DNA of 64,000 nucleotides from Streptomyces flavochromogenes (GCF_000717595.1 NZ_JNZO01000038.1:9220-73219), one strand, 5' to 3'. Numbered from the stretch's first letter, positions 1 through 8,781 are shown. Translations and numbers: made by a program. The notes: generated by a model not told the origin, from the letters alone.

Positions 1-91
1 CACCGGCGTTGACGGAGAAGGAGATGCCCTTGACGGCCTCGATCTTTCCGTAGGCGACGCGCAGGTCCTCGACTTCGAGCAGTGCGGTCAT
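1..91 (-). CDS. livF: Branched-chain amino-acid ABC transporter ATPase LivF, N-terminal part
   Basis: Only the first 30 codons lie in the window; the gene runs off the left edge. The visible N-terminus (MTALLEVEDLRVAYG, then KIEAVKGISFSVNAG) is the usual first strand and A-loop region of a LivF-type ATPase, ending just before the Walker A motif. The ATG at 91 overlaps the stop of livG as ATGA, so it is the last visible gene of the liv operon and is probably translationally coupled. It would be the second ATPase of the importer, pairing with LivG on the cytoplasmic face of the LivH/LivM channel. Confidence 0.9.
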   Translation of the reverse strand, partial: MTALLEVEDLRVAYGKIEAVKGISFSVNAG

Positions 92-1143
92 GCGTCGTTC
101 TCCTTGCCCGAACCGGGGTCTTGCGGGGTGTCCTCCGAGGAGGTCTCCTCGGCAGCCGACGCCTCGTCGGCGGGGGCCTCGGGGGTCTCCGGGGTGTCGT
201 CGGAGGCTTCGTCGTCGGACGCCTCGTCGGAGGCCTCGTCCTCGGACGGAGCCTCCTTCGCCGGGGCGTCCTCGGACGGCGCCTCCTCGGCGGTGGCCTC
301 CTCGGCGGTGGCCTCCTCCGCCGGTGCGGCCTCCGCGACGGGCTCGCCCAGGTACGCGGCGATGACCCGCTCGTCGCTCTGGACGGTCTGGCTGTCGCCC
401 TCGATCAGCTTCTGGCCCTGGACGAGCACGGCGACCCGGTCGCAGAGGTTGAAGATGAACCGCATGTCGTGCTCGATGACGAGCACGGCGATGCCCATGT
501 CCCGGATGGCGAAGATGAGTTCCTCCGCCGCCCGCGTCTCCTGCGGGTTCATGCCGGCGGTGGGCTCGTCGAGCAGGATCAGTCCGGGGTCGCTCGCGAG
601 GGCGCGGGCGATCTCCAGCTTGCGCTGCTCTCCGTACGGGAGGTTCTTGGCGAGGTGCTGTGCCTTGTCCTGGAGGCCGATGAACTCCAGGAGCTCCATG
701 GCCCGCTCCGTCGCCTCCGCCTCGGCCTTCTTGAAGCCGGGCAGACGCAGCAGCGCCGACCAGAGGCCCTGCTTCATCCGGGTGTGGCGTCCGACGAGGA
801 CGTTCTCCAGGACCGTCATGTTGTGGAACAGACGGATGTTCTGGAAGGTGCGGGCGATGCCGGCGTCGGTGACCTTGAACGAGGTGGGCGGCAGGACCTT
901 GCCCTTGTACCGGACCTCACCCTCGGTGGGGACGTAGAGGCCGGTGAGGCAGTTGAAGAAGGTGGTCTTGCCGGCGCCGTTGGGGCCGATCAGACCGACG
1001 ATCTCGCCGCTGTTCACGGTGAGGTCGACGTTGCGCACGGCGGTGAGGCCGCCGAAGCGCATCGTGACCCCGCGGGCGTCGAGCACGGTCTCGCGGGCGA
1101 CGGGCTCGGTGGAGTCCGCGGCCTTCGTGGTGGTGGTCGTCAT
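88..1143 (-). CDS. livG: Branched-chain amino-acid ABC transporter ATPase LivG with long acidic C-terminal tail
   Basis: 351 residues. Walker A GPNGAGKTT is at about 53-61, the ABC signature YGEQRKLEIARALA near 170, and Walker B LILLDEPTAG near 189; GMNPQE after Walker B is typical of LivG. The ATPase domain ends near residue 270 (RVIAAYLGE). About 80 residues follow, made almost only of E, A, D, S, P and T with repeats such as EEATAEEA, which normal LivG proteins (about 255 residues) lack. The start ATG at 1143 sits 3 bp from the livM stop, and the stop overlaps livF. It should hydrolyse ATP to drive amino-acid import. The tail looks disordered and its role is unknown. Confidence 0.93.
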   Translation of the reverse strand: MTTTTTKAADSTEPVARETVLDARGVTMRFGGLTAVRNVDLTVNSGEIVGLIGPNGAGKTTFFNCLTGLYVPTEGEVRYKGKVLPPTSFKVTDAGIARTFQNIRLFHNMTVLENVLVGRHTRMKQGLWSALLRLPGFKKAEAEATERAMELLEFIGLQDKAQHLAKNLPYGEQRKLEIARALASDPGLILLDEPTAGMNPQETRAAEELIFAIRDMGIAVLVIEHDMRFIFNLCDRVAVLVQGQKLIEGDSQTVQSDERVIAAYLGEPVAEAAPAEEATAEEATAEEAPSEDAPAKEAPSEDEASDEASDDEASDDTPETPEAPADEASAAEETSSEDTPQDPGSGKENDA

Positions 1144-1146
1144 GGT

Positions 1147-2985
1147 TCAGGCACCTGCCTTGGCGAGCGTGGCGGGCGTCTCGTCCTTCTCGTGGAACTC
1201 CAGCTGGTTGCGCCGGTTGGCGATCATGCCCTCCGGGCGGAAGCGCATGAGCAGGATCAGCGCGACGCCGAAGGCGAGGAGCTGGTACTCGCCCATGAAC
1301 TGGAGCTTGTTCGGGATGAGGAAGAGCAGCGAGGCACCGACCAGCGGACCGCTCATCGTGCCCATGCCGCCGAGGACGACGGCCGCGAGCAGGAAGGCGG
1401 AGTTGGGCGGGATCGGTCCGGCGAAGAGGTACTGCTCCGGGGTCACCGTGTAGGTGACGTGGGCCTGCACGGTGCCGGCGAGGCCGGCGAGCGAGGCGCC
1501 GAGCGCGAAGGCGATGAGCTTGACCCGGAAGCCGTTGATGCCCATGGCGAGCGCGGCGGTCTCGTCCTCGCGGATGGCGACCCAGGCGCGGCCGATACGG
1601 GAGTCGCCGCTGCGCCGGAAGACCAGCACGACGACCGCCATGATCAGCAGCATCAGGAAGAAGTAGTTGGCGAAGCGGCCGATCGTGAAGCCGGCGATCG
1701 TGTGCTCGGCGCCGAAGTCGAACCCGAACATGCTCAGGTTAGGGATGGACGCGATGCCGTTGGAGCCGTTGGTGATGTCCGGACCGGAGGTGCCGTCGGT
1801 GTTCATGACGGCGATGCGGAAGATCTCACCGAAACCGAGCGTCACGATGGCGAGGTAGTCGCCGCGCAGGCGCAGGGTCGGGGCGCCGATGAGGACACCG
1901 AAGACCAGGGAGGCTCCGGCGCCGACCAGGATGGCGGCCCAGAAGGGGAGGTGCACGCCGAACGGCGAGGTCGGGGCGCCCGAGACGAGGGCGGCCGCGT
2001 AGGCGCCGACGCCGAGGAAGGCGACGTAACCGAGGTCGAGGAGACCGGCGAGGCCGACGACGATGTTCAGGCCCAGGGCGACCGTGGCGAAGATCAGGAT
2101 GTAGACGCCGAGCGTCGCGTACTGGTCGTCGGTCTGGGTGAAGGGGAAGAGCGCCGCGGCCGTGAACGCGCCCGCGATGGAGAGGTTCTGGTGCTTCTTG
2201 GTGAGCTGCGCGGCCTGCTGCATGAGGCCCGACTTGTTGACGGCGGCGAACCCGAGGCCCGCGGTGATCAGGAAGCCGAGGAACAGCTCGTCGTACTCCG
2301 TGCCGATGCCGTAGGTGAAGACACCGAGCGCCACGGCGAGGATGCCCGTGATGATCAGGATCTCGACGGAGGAGTGCATCGAGGGGAGCCGGCGCACGGG
2401 GCCGGTCGCGAAGGCGGCCTTGAACGAGTCCCAGCCGTTGCCGGCGCGGTGCTTGAACTGGTCCCAGCCGGTGTCCTCCGGGTCCACGGGCAGCACCTTG
2501 GGCCGCTCGAAGGGGAGGGCGAGGGCGCCGAGGAGGGCGAGCAGGCTGGCGAGCGCGACGATCGCGCCGCCCGGCTCCAGGTTGACCGGTCCGCCGAGGG
2601 TGACGCTGATCGCGCCGACGGTGAACCAGGCGATGGCGAAGTTGGCGAGGGCGGCGAGCTTGAGCGCCGCGTCGGCGCCGGCCGGGGTCAGCCAGCGGGT
2701 GCCCTTGACGCCGTAGGAGGAGAGGGCGAAGAGGGCGGTGAGCAGGCCGGTGACGAGGACCTGCATCTGGAGGCCGCCGGGGGAGCCGTAGAACGTGAGG
2801 TCGCCCGGGAAGCGGGCGGTCCAGGTCCAGGCGGTGAAGCAGCTGGCGACGGTGAGGAGGCCGCCGCCCAGGGTGAGGGCGCGGGCGATTCCGACCGGCA
2901 CGAAGCCGATGAGTCCGGTCGCCACGGCCGGCTCGGGCGCCGCGGGCGCCGTCGAGTTCTCGGAGATGGTGGTCATGGTGCTCAC
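1147..2985 (-). CDS. livM: Branched-chain amino-acid ABC transporter permease LivM
   Basis: 612 residues from GTG at 2985; that codon overlaps the livH stop as GTGA, which decides the start over the much longer open frame upstream. The C-terminal half is the LivM permease core: the segment NIVVGLAGLLDLGYVAF and the cytoplasmic coupling loop REDETAALAMGINGFRVK, followed by the last transmembrane segments. The N-terminal roughly 260 residues add several further hydrophobic segments, an extension common in actinobacterial LivM as I recall. It forms the membrane channel together with LivH; the ATPases dock on the coupling loop. Fourth-position gene of the operon binding protein, livH, livM, livG, livF by transcription order (third here). 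Confidence 0.92.
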   Translation of the reverse strand: MSTMTTISENSTAPAAPEPAVATGLIGFVPVGIARALTLGGGLLTVASCFTAWTWTARFPGDLTFYGSPGGLQMQVLVTGLLTALFALSSYGVKGTRWLTPAGADAALKLAALANFAIAWFTVGAISVTLGGPVNLEPGGAIVALASLLALLGALALPFERPKVLPVDPEDTGWDQFKHRAGNGWDSFKAAFATGPVRRLPSMHSSVEILIITGILAVALGVFTYGIGTEYDELFLGFLITAGLGFAAVNKSGLMQQAAQLTKKHQNLSIAGAFTAAALFPFTQTDDQYATLGVYILIFATVALGLNIVVGLAGLLDLGYVAFLGVGAYAAALVSGAPTSPFGVHLPFWAAILVGAGASLVFGVLIGAPTLRLRGDYLAIVTLGFGEIFRIAVMNTDGTSGPDITNGSNGIASIPNLSMFGFDFGAEHTIAGFTIGRFANYFFLMLLIMAVVVLVFRRSGDSRIGRAWVAIREDETAALAMGINGFRVKLIAFALGASLAGLAGTVQAHVTYTVTPEQYLFAGPIPPNSAFLLAAVVLGGMGTMSGPLVGASLLFLIPNKLQFMGEYQLLAFGVALILLMRFRPEGMIANRRNQLEFHEKDETPATLAKAGA

Positions 2986-3911
2986 GCCCTGTCCGCGACG
3001 CGCTCGCCGAGGAGGCCTTGTGGCCGGGCGAGGAGTACGACGATGAGGAGTACGAAGGCCCAGACGTCGGCCCAGGACTGGCCGCCGAGCTGCTCCATAC
3101 CGGGGATGTGGCTGACGTACGCCGTCGCCATGGTCTCGGCGACACCGAGGACGACTCCGCCGATCATGGCTCCGTAGATGTTGCCGATTCCGCCGAGGAC
3201 GGCGGCCGTGAAGGCCTTGAGTCCGAGGAGGAAGCCCATCTTGTAGTCGACGACGCCGTACTTGAGGCCGTAGGCGACGGCGCCGACGGCGGCCATCGCG
3301 GCGCCGAGGGCGAACGCGATCACGATGATCCGGTCGGTGTTGACGCCCATGAGCTTCGCGGTGTCCGGGTCCTGCGCCGTGGCCTGCATGCCGCGCCCGG
3401 TGCGGGTGCGCATGACGAAGAAGGCGAGGAAGGCCATGCAGACGGGGGCGGCGATCAGGAGGAAGACGTCGCCGGTCTGGATGGTGACCGGGCCGAGCTC
3501 GATCGGGCCGCCGGGGATCTGCGGGAAGGTCCGGGCGGACTTCGCCTCCGGGTAGAAGGCCCAGACGGCCTGCTGGAGGGCGAGTGAGAGACCGATGGCG
3601 GTGATGAGGGGGGCGAGGCGTGGGCCCCCGCGGAGCGGACGGTACGCGAGGCGTTCCGCTCCGACGGCTATCGTCGTCGCGACGAGTACGGCACCGACGA
3701 TCATGAGGGGCAGAGCGACCCACATGGTGGTGCCGCCGGGAAGGATGAGCCAGACCGTGAGGGCCCCGAAGCCGCCGGTCATGAAGATCTCGCCATGGGC
3801 GAAGTTGATGAGCTGGACGATGCCGTAGACCATCGTGTAGCCGACGGCGACGAGCCCGTACATGGATCCCAGTAGCAGGCCGTTGACCAGCTGCTGCGGC
3901 AGTTCGTTCAC
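2982..3911 (-). CDS. livH: Branched-chain amino-acid ABC transporter permease LivH
   Basis: 309 residues from GTG at 3911, giving VNELPQQLVNGLLLGSMYG. GGAGG lies 8 bp upstream of this GTG. An ATG in frame at 3947 is rejected because it has no ribosome site and falls inside the stem of the hairpin at 3946-3981. The sequence is a typical LivH: the N-terminal TM with GLVAVGYTMVYGIVQLINFAHGE, about eight hydrophobic segments, and the coupling loop RTRTGRGMQATAQDPDTAKLMG. It pairs with LivM to form the importer pore. The gene is separated from the binding-protein gene by a strong hairpin and is coupled to livM by a 4-bp overlap. Confidence 0.93.
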   Translation of the reverse strand: MNELPQQLVNGLLLGSMYGLVAVGYTMVYGIVQLINFAHGEIFMTGGFGALTVWLILPGGTTMWVALPLMIVGAVLVATTIAVGAERLAYRPLRGGPRLAPLITAIGLSLALQQAVWAFYPEAKSARTFPQIPGGPIELGPVTIQTGDVFLLIAAPVCMAFLAFFVMRTRTGRGMQATAQDPDTAKLMGVNTDRIIVIAFALGAAMAAVGAVAYGLKYGVVDYKMGFLLGLKAFTAAVLGGIGNIYGAMIGGVVLGVAETMATAYVSHIPGMEQLGGQSWADVWAFVLLIVVLLARPQGLLGERVADRA

Positions 3912-3945
3912 CGCATTGTCCTCCGAGACTTTCGACGGATGTGAC

Positions 3946-3981
3946 ACCGCGCGGGGAGCCAGGTGCGGCCCCCCGCGCGGT
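3946..3981 (-). terminator. Attenuating hairpin between binding-protein gene and livH
   Basis: Perfect 11-bp inverted repeat (ACCGCGCGGGG / CCCCGCGCGGT) with a 14-nt loop, in the gap between the substrate-binding gene and livH. In ABC import operons such a stem often lets most transcripts stop after the abundant binding protein, or protects its mRNA 3' end, while some continue into the permease genes. No U-tract follows, as is usual in Streptomyces. Confidence 0.7.
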
Positions 3982-4027
3982 GAAAGTGGTGCTGAGTGGT
4001 GCTGGTGATGCGGAGTGGAGAGGTTGA

Positions 4028-5260
4028 TCAGCCGCCGAAGGTGCCGGACTTGACGGGCTTGAAGGCGCCGCCCTCGACCTTGTAGACGGTCAGCTGCTTG
4101 TTGGTGGTGTCACCGAACTCGTCGAAGGCGACCGAGCCGGTCACGCCCTCGAAGGAGACGCCCTGCATGGCCTCGACGACCTTGGCGCGCTCGGGGACCT
4201 TGCCGCCGTTGCCCTCGGTGGCCTTCTTGACGGCCTCGATGATCGCCCAGGTCGAGTCGTAGGCGTAGCCGCCGTAGGCCTCGTAGGCCTCCTTGTAGTT
4301 CTCGGCCTTGTAGTTGGCCAGGAAGTCCTTGGCGGAGGGGAGGGTCTCGATCGGGGCGCCGACCGAGGTGGCGATGTCGCCGTCGGCCGCGGCCGGGCTG
4401 GCGAGCTTCACGTACTCGGGGCTGAAGATCGCGTCGCCGCCGACGACGGTGACCTTCGCGCCGGCCGCCTTGATCTGCTTGGCCAGCGGGCCGCCGGCCG
4501 GGTACTCGCCACCGTAGTAGACGACGTCGGCGCCGGAGCTCTTCACCTGAGTGGCGACGGCGCTGAAGTCCTTGGTGTCGGGGTTGATGTGCTGCGTGCC
4601 GACGACCTTGCCGCCGAGCTTCTCGAACTCGCCCTTGAAGGTGCCCGCGAGGCCGGCGCCGTAGGTCTTCTTGTCGTCGATGATGAAGGCCTTGGTCTTC
4701 TTGGCCTCGTTGAAGACGTACTGGGCGGCGAACGGGCCCTGGATGGCGTCCGTGGTGGCGGTGCGGAAGTACGACTTGTAGCCGCGCTTCTTCTCGCCAC
4801 TGCTCCAGTTGATGCCCTGGCTCAGCGACGGGTTGGTGTTGGCCGGGGAGACCTGCACCAGCTTCGCGTCGTCGAAGACCTTCTGCATGGACTCGGCGAC
4901 ACCGGAGTTCAGCGGGCCGACGACGCCGAGGACGGACTTGTCGGCGACGAACTTCGTCGCGTTCTGCTGGCCCGAGGAGGGCTGCGCCTGGTCGTCCAGG
5001 GACTCCAGCTTGAAGGTCACGCCCTTGACGTAGGCCTTCTTGTTGGCCGTCTTGACCGCGAGGTCGGCGGAGTTCTTGATGCCGAGGCCGAGGGCGGACA
5101 GCTCACCCGTGAGGGGCGCGTCGAGACCGATGGTCACGGTGACGTTGCCGCTGTCGCCGTCCTTCGCGGCGCCCTTGTCGTCGCGCGAACCACAGGCGGT
5201 GAGGGTGAGTGCTCCCGCGGTGACCGCGGTGGTGAGTATGAGCATCGAACGGTTTCGCAC
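4028..5260 (-). CDS. Branched-chain amino-acid ABC transporter substrate-binding lipoprotein
   Basis: 410 residues. It begins MRNRSMLILTTAVTAGALT and has a lipobox LTAC with the lipidated cysteine at 23, so it is exported and anchored to the outer face of the membrane. The mature part is a periplasmic-binding-protein type I (Leu/Ile/Val-binding, LivJ/LivK-like): the opening VTIGLDAPLTGELSALG and VGPLNSGVAESMQKVF are characteristic. It would capture branched-chain or related amino acids and hand them to LivH/LivM. First gene of the liv operon, followed by the hairpin at 3946-3981 that fits its need for higher expression. The ATG at 5260 has the purine-rich GAAAGGACC upstream. Confidence 0.92.
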   Translation of the reverse strand: MRNRSMLILTTAVTAGALTLTACGSRDDKGAAKDGDSGNVTVTIGLDAPLTGELSALGLGIKNSADLAVKTANKKAYVKGVTFKLESLDDQAQPSSGQQNATKFVADKSVLGVVGPLNSGVAESMQKVFDDAKLVQVSPANTNPSLSQGINWSSGEKKRGYKSYFRTATTDAIQGPFAAQYVFNEAKKTKAFIIDDKKTYGAGLAGTFKGEFEKLGGKVVGTQHINPDTKDFSAVATQVKSSGADVVYYGGEYPAGGPLAKQIKAAGAKVTVVGGDAIFSPEYVKLASPAAADGDIATSVGAPIETLPSAKDFLANYKAENYKEAYEAYGGYAYDSTWAIIEAVKKATEGNGGKVPERAKVVEAMQGVSFEGVTGSVAFDEFGDTTNKQLTVYKVEGGAFKPVKSGTFGG

Positions 5261-5741
5261 GAAGGGTCCTTTCCCTGGCGCGGCCCCCTCGGATGAGGCG
5301 GTGCCGTGAAGCTGCGGAGCGAGGGGTGCCGTTTTGGAACGCCGGGCCGTACTGGGGTTGGTACAGGGCCGTGCAGTAGAACGCGCCCGGCGGCGCGGTG
5401 ACTGGCGGTGACTCTAAGCGCAGGTGGGGAGGGTCGGGGAGCGCCGAGGACAGGATGTGACTGTCTTGTTATGCCGACGGGGAAAGAGTGTGCGCGCCGG
5501 GTGGGAAAACCGGGGCATAGGGGGCTGTAATGCGGTGTTCACATAGTGAGAACGCGCAGTTCCGCTAAGGGGCTTGAGCGATTCTTGGTACTGACGGTCC
5601 GCTCAGCGGACTCTCCGGATATCGGACAACGGCAGAAACCTGAGCGGACGAACCGGCCCCTCCGCTTCGGTATGCGCCACACCGTGTGCATGTGACACAG
5701 CGTGACGAATCCGGGGGTGGAGAGGCGTCCGGGGACGCCGA
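5261..5741 (-). other. Long upstream region of the liv operon
   Basis: About 480 bp without a convincing gene; it should hold the liv promoter, on the minus strand. On that strand TAGAGT at 5417-5412 could be a -10 box, but I see no good -35. Two dyads stand out: GTCCGCT-C-AGCGGAC at about 5597-5611, with a third AGCGGAC copy near 5643, and GTTCACATAGTGAGAAC near 5559. Either could be an operator. Composition is a little more AT-rich than the coding sequence around it. Confidence 0.35.
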
Positions 5742-5769
5742 AGGGGCGGCACCCGCAGGTGCCGCCCCT
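5742..5769 (-). terminator. Terminator after the thioesterase gene
   Basis: Perfect 12-bp stem AGGGGCGGCACC / GGTGCCGCCCCT with a 4-nt loop CGCA, 38 bp past the thioesterase stop on the minus strand. It would separate the thioesterase/oxidoreductase transcript from the liv promoter region. Confidence 0.85.
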
Positions 5770-5806
5770 GGTCGTACATGGCTGGTCAGGCCCTGTGTGT
5801 CACCGC

Positions 5807-6301
5807 TCAGGCGTTCGAGGTGTCCGGAATGCTGGACGCGTCCTTCGCGGTGACCTCACGCAGCAGGCACGTCAGTCGCGCCGTGCACACCCGCTTCTCC
5901 TGCTCGTCGGTGATCACGATCTCGTACGTGGCCGTCGACCGCCCGCGGTGCACCGGCGTCGCCACACCGGTCACCAGACCGCTGCGCACCCCGCGGTGAT
6001 GGGTGCAGTTCAGGTCGACGCCCACCGCGATCTTCGAGACCCCGCCGTGCAGCATCGAGCCGATGGAGCCCAGCGTCTCCGCGAGCACCGCCGAGGCGCC
6101 GCCGTGCAGCAGGCCGTACGGCTGGGTGTTGCCCTCCACGGGCATGGTGCCGACGACCCGCTCGGCGGAGGCCTCCAGGATCTGGACGCCCATCCGGTTG
6201 CCGAGGTGCCCGGCCGAGAAGAGCGCCGGGAGGTCGACACCCAGCGCCGCGTACTCGTCGAGGACCTCCTGCGGGAACTTCACGTGCTGCTGCTCACCCA
6301 T
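5807..6301 (-). CDS. PaaI-type hotdog thioesterase
   Basis: 164 residues from ATG at 6301 (MGEQQHVKFPQEVLDEY), with GGAG 6 bp upstream. It has the PaaI/4HBT hotdog signature: YGLLHGGASAVLAETLGS, where the HGG loop and the following acidic residue (E in AETLGS) form the acyl-CoA active site, then VDLNCTHHRGVRSGLVTG and the final strand VCTARLTCLL. Enzymes of this family hydrolyse acyl- or aryl-CoA thioesters in the cytoplasm; the exact substrate cannot be read here. It follows the molybdopterin oxidoreductase by 65 bp on the same strand and may be co-transcribed with it. The terminator at 5742-5769 follows. Confidence 0.88.
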   Translation of the reverse strand: MGEQQHVKFPQEVLDEYAALGVDLPALFSAGHLGNRMGVQILEASAERVVGTMPVEGNTQPYGLLHGGASAVLAETLGSIGSMLHGGVSKIAVGVDLNCTHHRGVRSGLVTGVATPVHRGRSTATYEIVITDEQEKRVCTARLTCLLREVTAKDASSIPDTSNA

Positions 6302-6366
6302 GCCCGGCTCCGTTCTTTTCGTACGTCTTCGTACGGCTGGTCTTCCTGAGCTGCCTGAGCAAACGC

Positions 6367-8649
6367 TTAGGCGGAGGCGGATTCTTCCAGACGGACGATC
6401 ACGGACTTGCTCGCGGGGGTGTTGCTGACGTCCGCGGTCGACTCCAGCGGCACGAGCACGTTCGTCTCCGGGTAGTAGGCCGCCGCGCACCCCCGGGACG
6501 TCGGGTAGTGCACCACCCGGAAGCCGGGCGCCCGCCGCTCGCTGCCGTCCGTCCACTCGCTCACCAGATCCGCGTACGCCCCGTCCGCGAAGCCCAGCGC
6601 CGCCGCGTCCTCGGGATGGACCAGGACGACCCGGCGGCCCCCCTTGATGCCCCGGTAGCGGTCGTCGAGGCCGTAGATCGTGGTGTTGTACTGGTCGTGC
6701 GAGCGCAGCGTCTGGAGGAGCAGCCGCCCCTTGGGCACCCTCGGATACTCCACGGGCGCCGCCGTGAAGTTCGCCTTGCCGGTCTTCGTGGGGAAGCGGC
6801 GCTCGTCGCGCGGTCCGTGCGGCAGCCGGAAGCCGCCGGGGTCCGCCGCGAGACGGGCGTTGAAGTCCTCGAAACCGGGCACCACGCGCGCGATGCGGTC
6901 CCGGATCGTGGCGTAGTCGGCCTCGAACTCCTCCCAGGGGGTGGCCGATCCGTCGCCGAGGACGGCGCGGGCCATCCTCGCCACGATCGCCGGCTCGGAC
7001 AGCAGATGCGGGCTCGCGGGCGGCAGATTGCCCCGTGAGGCGTGCACCAGACTCATCGAGTCCTCGACCGTCACGAACTGCTTGCCACCCGCCTGCACGT
7101 CCTTGTCCGTACGGCCCAGGGTGGGCAGGATCAACGCGCGCGTGCCCGTCACCGCGTGCGAGCGGTTCAGCTTCGTCGAGACGTGGACGGTCAGCCGGGC
7201 CCGGCGCATCGCCGCCTCCGTCACCTCCGTGTCGGGCGTCGCCCCCACGAAGTTGCCGCCCATCGCGAAGAACACCTTCGCCTCGCCGTCCCGCAGCGCC
7301 TGGATCGACCGGACCACGTCGAAGCCGTGACGGCGTGGCGAGACGATCCCGAACTCCTTGTCCAGGGCGTCGAGGAAGGCGGGTGCGGGCCGCTCGAAAA
7401 TCCCCATCGTGCGGTCGCCCTGCACGTTCGAATGGCCGCGCACCGGGCACACCCCCGCGCCCGGCCGGCCGATGTTGCCGCGCAGGAGAAGGAAGTTGAC
7501 CACCTCGCGGATGGTCGGCACCGAGTGCTTGTGCTGGGTGAGACCCATCGCCCAGCACACGACGGTCCGCTCCGAGGCGAGCACCATCTCCAGGGCCCGC
7601 TCGATCTCGGAACGGTCCAGACCGGTCGCGGCGAGAGTCTCGTCCCAGTCGGCCTCCCCGGCCGCCGCCACGAACTCCTCGTACCCATGGGTGTGTTCGC
7701 GTACGAACTCCTCGTCGACCGCCCCGGCCGTCTCCAGGACCAGCTTGTTCAGGAGCCGGAAGAGAGCCTGGTCGCCACCGATCCGGATCTGGAGGAAGAG
7801 ATCGTTGAGCGCGGCGCCCTTGAGCATGCCCTGCGGGGTCTGCGGGTTCTTGAACCGCTCCAGACCCGCCTCGGGCAGCGGATTGACGGAGATGATCTTC
7901 GCGCCGCCCGCCTTGGCCTTCTCCAGGGCCGACAGCATGCGCGGATGGTTCGTCCCCGGGTTCTGACCGGCCACGATGATCAGGTCCGCCCGGTGCAGGT
8001 CCTCCAGGGAGACACTGCCCTTGCCGATGCCGATGGTCTCCGTCAGCGCCGACCCCGAGGACTCGTGGCACATGTTGGAACAGTCCGGCAGGTTGTTCGT
8101 ACCGAACTCGCGGGCGAAGAGCTGGAGCAGGAACGCGGCCTCGTTGCTGGTCCGCCCCGAGGTGTAGAAGAGCGCCTCGTCGGGGGAGCCGAGCGCCCGG
8201 AGCTCCTCCGCGACGATCGCGAAGGCCCGCTCCCAGGTCACCGGCTCGTACCGGTCGCCGCCCTCCGGCAGCAGCATCGGCTGGGTGATCCGGCCCTGCT
8301 GGCCCAGCCAGTACCCGCTGCGGTCCGCCAGGTCCGCCAGCGGGTGCGCGGCGAAGAACTCCGGGGTCACCCGGCGCAGCGTCGCCTCCTCGGCGACCGC
8401 CTTCGCGCCGTTCTCGCAGAACTCCGCCACATGCCGCTTGTCCCCTTCGGGCCAGGCGCAGCCGGGACAGTCGAAGCCGTCCTTCTGGTTGACCTTGAGC
8501 AGGGTCCGCGCGGTGCGCCGCAGCCCCATCTGCTCCTGGGCGATCCGCAGGGTGTGCCCGATGGCGGGCAGCCCGGCGGCGGCGTGCTGCGGCGGCGTGA
8601 CCTGCGGTGCGTCCTGGACCGGGTCGCCGACCGGCGGCTTGCTGACCAT
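6367..8649 (-). CDS. FdhF/YdeP-family molybdopterin oxidoreductase
   Basis: 760 residues from ATG at 8649 (MVSKPPVGDPVQDAPQ), with AAGGGAG 6 bp upstream. This is a formate-dehydrogenase-H-like molybdopterin protein of the YdeP group. Landmarks are DCPGCAWPEGDKRH near the N-terminus, SNMCHESSG, where the Cys occupies the place of the catalytic Sec/Cys of FdhF (by family analogy), AGQNPGTNHPRML, VCPVRGHSNVQGDRTMG, and the C-terminal cofactor-binding domain beginning TLRSHDQYNTTIYG. The substrate of this family is not settled; in E. coli YdeP is linked to acid resistance. No Fe-S or cytochrome partner gene lies nearby. Co-directional with the thioesterase gene downstream and divergent from polA. 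Confidence 0.9.
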   Translation of the reverse strand: MVSKPPVGDPVQDAPQVTPPQHAAAGLPAIGHTLRIAQEQMGLRRTARTLLKVNQKDGFDCPGCAWPEGDKRHVAEFCENGAKAVAEEATLRRVTPEFFAAHPLADLADRSGYWLGQQGRITQPMLLPEGGDRYEPVTWERAFAIVAEELRALGSPDEALFYTSGRTSNEAAFLLQLFAREFGTNNLPDCSNMCHESSGSALTETIGIGKGSVSLEDLHRADLIIVAGQNPGTNHPRMLSALEKAKAGGAKIISVNPLPEAGLERFKNPQTPQGMLKGAALNDLFLQIRIGGDQALFRLLNKLVLETAGAVDEEFVREHTHGYEEFVAAAGEADWDETLAATGLDRSEIERALEMVLASERTVVCWAMGLTQHKHSVPTIREVVNFLLLRGNIGRPGAGVCPVRGHSNVQGDRTMGIFERPAPAFLDALDKEFGIVSPRRHGFDVVRSIQALRDGEAKVFFAMGGNFVGATPDTEVTEAAMRRARLTVHVSTKLNRSHAVTGTRALILPTLGRTDKDVQAGGKQFVTVEDSMSLVHASRGNLPPASPHLLSEPAIVARMARAVLGDGSATPWEEFEADYATIRDRIARVVPGFEDFNARLAADPGGFRLPHGPRDERRFPTKTGKANFTAAPVEYPRVPKGRLLLQTLRSHDQYNTTIYGLDDRYRGIKGGRRVVLVHPEDAAALGFADGAYADLVSEWTDGSERRAPGFRVVHYPTSRGCAAAYYPETNVLVPLESTADVSNTPASKSVIVRLEESASA

Positions 8650-8752
8650 CGCGCTCTCCCTTGAGCGTAATCCTGCGGCGTACGTCTCCGATCCTGTCAC
8701 GCGGCGGTGACAGCCCGGACCCCGCCGGTGCCGGCGGGAACAGTGGGCGGGA

Positions 8753-8775
8753 TTGTCAGTCGTCCGTGGCAGGAT
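8753..8775 (+). promoter_or_regulatory. PafBC-like (RecA-independent DNA damage) promoter of polA, imperfect
   Basis: TTGTCAGTC, 8 bp, CAGGAT. The -10 ends 6 bp before the GTG start. It deviates from TTGTCRGTG, 8 bp, TAnnnT at two positions (last G of the first box and first T of the second). Spacing is the same as before uvrB and ogt. Confidence 0.5.
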
Positions 8776-8781
8776 CGTCAT

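Noticed and set aside
82..3177. Long plus-strand open frame (1031 codons) opposite the liv genes
   Set aside because: It is the mirror of the high-GC liv coding frames; its protein is Arg/Gly/Asp-rich without any motif, and the minus strand holds well-known proteins with ribosome sites.
3912..3947. ATG at 3947 as the livH start
   Set aside because: It lies in the hairpin stem and lacks a ribosome site; GTG 3911 has GGAGG at 8 bp.
5261..5741. tRNA or small RNA gene in the long gap before the liv operon
   Set aside because: No cloverleaf, TTCRANY box or CCA-type end was seen on either strand.
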